This document shows positions 6,091 to 6,150 of a stretch of 6,150 bases of DNA, in pieces; the stretch's first letter is position 1, and the number at the start of each line of letters is the position of its first letter. This stretch comes from an uncultured Flavobacteriales bacterium. GTDB lineage: Bacteria > Bacteroidota > Bacteroidia > Palsa-965. The position numbers were made by a program, and so were the translations under genes. Below the pieces are notes generated by a model, which ran no database searches, had not been told where the DNA came from, and was given only the letters and a program-made list of their open reading frames with translations. The stretch covers positions 1 through 6,150 of the forward strand of contig CAMLEF010000282.1 in assembly GCA_946478675.1 (NCBI GenBank), given 5' to 3'.

Positions 6091-6150
6091 TAGCCCCGAT
6101 AGGAGCGGAAAGCCCGGACGAAGGAGGACTTGAAGCGGATAGCGGGACTA
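6091..6150. other. 60-base foldable intergenic element (TAGCCCCG ... CGGGACTA), may continue past right edge
   Basis: The ends pair: TAGCCCCG (6091-6098) with CGGGACTA (6143-6150), one C-A mismatch. An inner stem pairs AAGCCC (6110-6115) with GGACTT (6126-6131), again with one C-A mismatch. Between the two stems, both strands carry the same word AGCGGA (6104-6109 and 6134-6139), forming a symmetric purine-rich internal loop. No ORF explains it. It recalls a dispersed Bacteroidota intergenic element that I cannot name with certainty; a structured RNA such as the Flavo-1 class is one possibility to test. The strand is undetermined. Confidence 0.5.

Overview
The window looks like chromosomal DNA from a Bacteroidota bacterium, most like the Chitinophagaceae or a related gliding lineage (lineage is inferred from gene content only). 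Three of its five genes belong to families of the type IX secretion system (T9SS) and gliding machinery. Its best promoter matches the Bacteroidota pattern TTTG-N18-TAnnTTTG, and the start codons lack good Shine-Dalgarno sequences.

Layout. Positions 1-1153 (minus strand) hold the first 384 codons of porU, the T9SS sortase, which runs off the left edge. A 257-base divergent region (1154-1410) follows, with promoter-like boxes facing both ways. On the plus strand come a PorP/SprF-family outer-membrane protein gene (1411-2364) and, 80 bases later, gldJ (2445-3974), a lipoprotein with a non-catalytic formylglycine-generating-enzyme fold. A strong intrinsic terminator at 3994-4031 closes this pair. 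The 293-base gldJ-murF gap also holds a large imperfect palindrome (4087-4218). murF (4268-5575), the cytoplasmic ligase for the last soluble step of the peptidoglycan precursor, is followed after a small octamer repeat by a gene for a 97-residue two-helix membrane protein (5611-5904). The last 246 bases have no gene but hold a degenerate repeat copy (5915-5982), a long AACCACGGAG-type palindrome ending in a T-run (5999-6066), and a 60-base foldable element reaching the right edge (6091-6150).

How it fits together. PorU removes the C-terminal sorting domain of T9SS cargo at the cell surface. PorP/SprF proteins are outer-membrane parts of the translocon and motility apparatus. GldJ is an outer-membrane lipoprotein needed for gliding and secretion. 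The divergent porU/porP arrangement would allow joint control. murF is a frequent neighbour of gldJ in this phylum, but the terminator makes it a separate transcription unit here.

I see no phage, transposase, CRISPR, tRNA or rRNA. The genes are largely familiar. The less explained material is the set of intergenic palindromes and repeats around murF and at the right end.
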